The notes under the pieces: model-generated
Databases searched by the model: none
Told to the model about the DNA's origin: nothing
The model's input: the letters and a program-made list of their open reading frames with translations, nothing else
Assembly: GCF_030684895.1 (NCBI RefSeq)
Contig: NZ_JAUXXP010000017.1
Span: 62,001 to 126,000 of the forward strand
Direction of reading: 5' to 3'
Source: Pseudomonas sp.
Lineage (GTDB): Bacteria > Pseudomonadota > Gammaproteobacteria > Pseudomonadales > Pseudomonadaceae
DNA length: 64,000 nucleotides
Made by a program: the position numbers and the translations under genes
Part shown: piece by piece, positions 62,648-64,000 of the stretch
Layout: each line of letters begins with the position of its first letter
Numbering within the stretch: the stretch's first letter is position 1

Positions 62648-64000
62648 ATGACCCTGCGCGGCAAGATTCTCGGCTTCTTTCTGCTGCTGTTGCTGGCGGT
62701 AATGGTGCTACTGCTGGCGCTGGTCTATCGCTCCACCTACCAGCACACCCTGAGCCAGGTGGCCGGGCAGTTGAATTTCGCCCATGCGGTGCTGAGCAAC
62801 GAGCTGCAGAGCCGCCGTCAGGCGCAAAGCGCCATGGCCGACCTAATCGCCAAGGATTTCACCCTGCTCGGCGAAATCGCCGACCTGATCGCCAGCCCGC
62901 AGCAGGAAGCGCAGTCGCTGTCCGCCGCGCTGGAGTCTTTCGCCTCGCGCAGCCAGGCCAGCTTCGCCCTGGTCAGCGCGCCGCAGGGGCTGATTCTGGC
63001 CGGCACCAGTGGCGAACTACTGCCCGGTGCGCCACTGCCGTGGGATGACCTGCTGGATGAAGACGACCCGCGAAGCGCCGACCGACTGGTGGTGTTTGGC
63101 GGGCGGGTGCTGCATATCAACGCCACGCCAATCTTCGCGCCACGGCCCAACCTGATGGGTTGGCTGCTGATGGCCTTCGAGCTGGACGATCGGGCCACTG
63201 CACATCTGGCCCGTCTCAGTGGTGCCGATGTCGCCCTACTCGACGGCAGCCCCGGCCAATACCGGGTGCTGGCCAGCAATCTGCAGGCACTGCCACGGGC
63301 CGAACTGGCCAGCCAGTTGCTGCCAAATGCCGCTGGGGTATTTCGCTTCGAGCTACAGGGCCTGGAACAGGTGGCCCTGCGTGCACCGCTAATCGGCACC
63401 AGCAGCGAATTACAAGTGCTGCTGATGCGCTCGCTGTCCGCCGAACTGGCCGATTACCAGCCGCTGCAATGGCAACTGGCAGCCATCTTCGCCATGGCCC
63501 TGCTGCTGGCTGGCCTCGGCGCCCTGTGGATCGCCAATACCGTCAGCCGCCCGCTAAGCCAGATGGTCGACAATGTGCGGCGTATCGCCAGCGGCGACTA
63601 TCAGGTGGCTATGCAGGTGCCGGCCACTCAGGCCAGCGGTGAAATCGGCTTGCTGGCCCGCGAGTTCGTCGCCATGCAGCAAGGCATTGCCGAACGCGAA
63701 ACCACCATCAGCTTTCTCGCCTACCGCGACCCGCTGACCGAACTGGCCAACCGCAACCGCTTTGTCGCCGAGCTACAACAGGCCCTGGCGCACTGCCCGC
63801 CGGGCGAAGGTGTGGCGGTGCTGCTGATGGACCTGGACAATTTCAAGGACCTCAACGACACCCTCGGCCATGAGGCTGGCGACCAGTTGCTCTGCCAGCT
63901 TGCCGCACGCCTGCAGGCGCTGCTGCGTCCTGGCGAGCAACTGGCGCGCCTCGGTGGTGATGAATTTGCCCTGCTGATCAGCCCCTGCCAACCCGGCTGG
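62648..64000 (+). CDS. membrane diguanylate cyclase (GGDEF), 3' end outside window
   Basis: 451 residues visible from ATG 62648 (MTLRGKILGFFLLLLLAV); the frame is open at the right edge. A membrane helix (about 6-28), an extracytoplasmic sensor domain (about 30-275), a second helix (about 280-300), a HAMP segment (SRPLSQMVDNVRRIASGDY, about 302-320) and a GGDEF domain starting at RDPLTELANRNRF. The signature LARLGGDEFALLI is intact, so it should make c-di-GMP. The I-site position reads RPGE rather than RxxD, so product inhibition may be lost. An EAL domain could follow outside the window. Confidence 0.9.
   Translation, partial: MTLRGKILGFFLLLLLAVMVLLLALVYRSTYQHTLSQVAGQLNFAHAVLSNELQSRRQAQSAMADLIAKDFTLLGEIADLIASPQQEAQSLSAALESFASRSQASFALVSAPQGLILAGTSGELLPGAPLPWDDLLDEDDPRSADRLVVFGGRVLHINATPIFAPRPNLMGWLLMAFELDDRATAHLARLSGADVALLDGSPGQYRVLASNLQALPRAELASQLLPNAAGVFRFELQGLEQVALRAPLIGTSSELQVLLMRSLSAELADYQPLQWQLAAIFAMALLLAGLGALWIANTVSRPLSQMVDNVRRIASGDYQVAMQVPATQASGEIGLLAREFVAMQQGIAERETTISFLAYRDPLTELANRNRFVAELQQALAHCPPGEGVAVLLMDLDNFKDLNDTLGHEAGDQLLCQLAARLQALLRPGEQLARLGGDEFALLISPCQPGW

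Noticed and set aside
1..64000. CRISPR arrays, tRNA, rRNA, prophage or complete IS elements
   Set aside because: No regularly spaced direct repeats, cloverleaf-type sequence, rRNA motifs or transposase/integrase genes were seen. The 16-bp repeats at 62586 are too few and lack spacers.

Overview
The window is a G+C-rich chromosomal stretch of a Pseudomonas-type gammaproteobacterium. The gene content and order support this. From memory, two blocks follow P. aeruginosa PAO1 order. Roughly 1.6-26 kb (ilvD, folA, thyA, lgt, ptsP, rppH, ilvA, rpiA) matches PA0353 down to PA0330. Roughly 31-56 kb (gcvH/gcvT, fbpB/fbpA, fabY, cysQ, nudE, yrfG, LysM protein, LysR, fdhD, YdeP-like oxidoreductase, then thioesterase to LysR) matches parts of PA5174-PA5217. 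No rRNA, tRNA, CRISPR array, phage or intact IS element was seen.

Layout. 1-3.5 kb: the 3' part of mgtE, a terminal-inverted-repeat element (MITE-like) and ilvD. 3.7-9.0 kb: an accessory two-gene module. It encodes an AAA ATPase with a DUF4143-type nuclease-like C-terminus, translationally coupled to a 1337-residue STAND/NACHT-like NTPase that ends in a second PD-(D/E)XK-like motif. It has its own promoter and a 16-bp perfect palindrome at the predicted transcription start. This is the best candidate here for an undescribed, possibly antiviral, system. 9.0-26 kb: housekeeping genes (YitT-like, folA, diguanylate cyclase, a DUF2868/DUF3482 membrane-GTPase pair, tauE-lgt-thyA, an NRDE protein, rppH-ptsP, a HAD phosphatase, ilvA, rpiA), with a second MITE copy. 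26-31.7 kb: an orphan GspE/PilB-type ATPase, two divergent L,D-transpeptidases and a stomatin/NfeD pair. 31.7-38 kb: gcvT and gcvH without gcvP, an Fbp-type iron importer without its ATPase, and an acyl-CoA synthetase. 38-50 kb: fabY, cysQ-nudE, yrfG, a Kbp-like BON-LysM protein, a LysR regulator, an inserted beta-barrel/secreted-protein pair, fdhD with its molybdopterin oxidoreductase, and a glycine-zipper protein. 50-56 kb: an acyl-CoA catabolic cluster with a divergent LysR regulator.

56-64 kb: a cupredoxin-like protein, then a compact minus-strand set of five genes: CHASE2-adenylate cyclase, FecR-domain protein, outer-membrane beta-barrel, lipoprotein hydrolase and exported caspase-like peptidase. 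Opposite them is a diguanylate cyclase cut by the right edge. The short gap between the two cyclases holds two perfect DnaA-box 9-mers on a 16-bp repeat. The five-gene set looks like an envelope-linked signalling operon and is the second candidate for new biology.

Several families of inverted-repeat extragenic elements (REP-like) sit in the gaps between genes, and no REP-associated transposase is present. All family calls come from reading motifs and from memory of the families; no database was searched.
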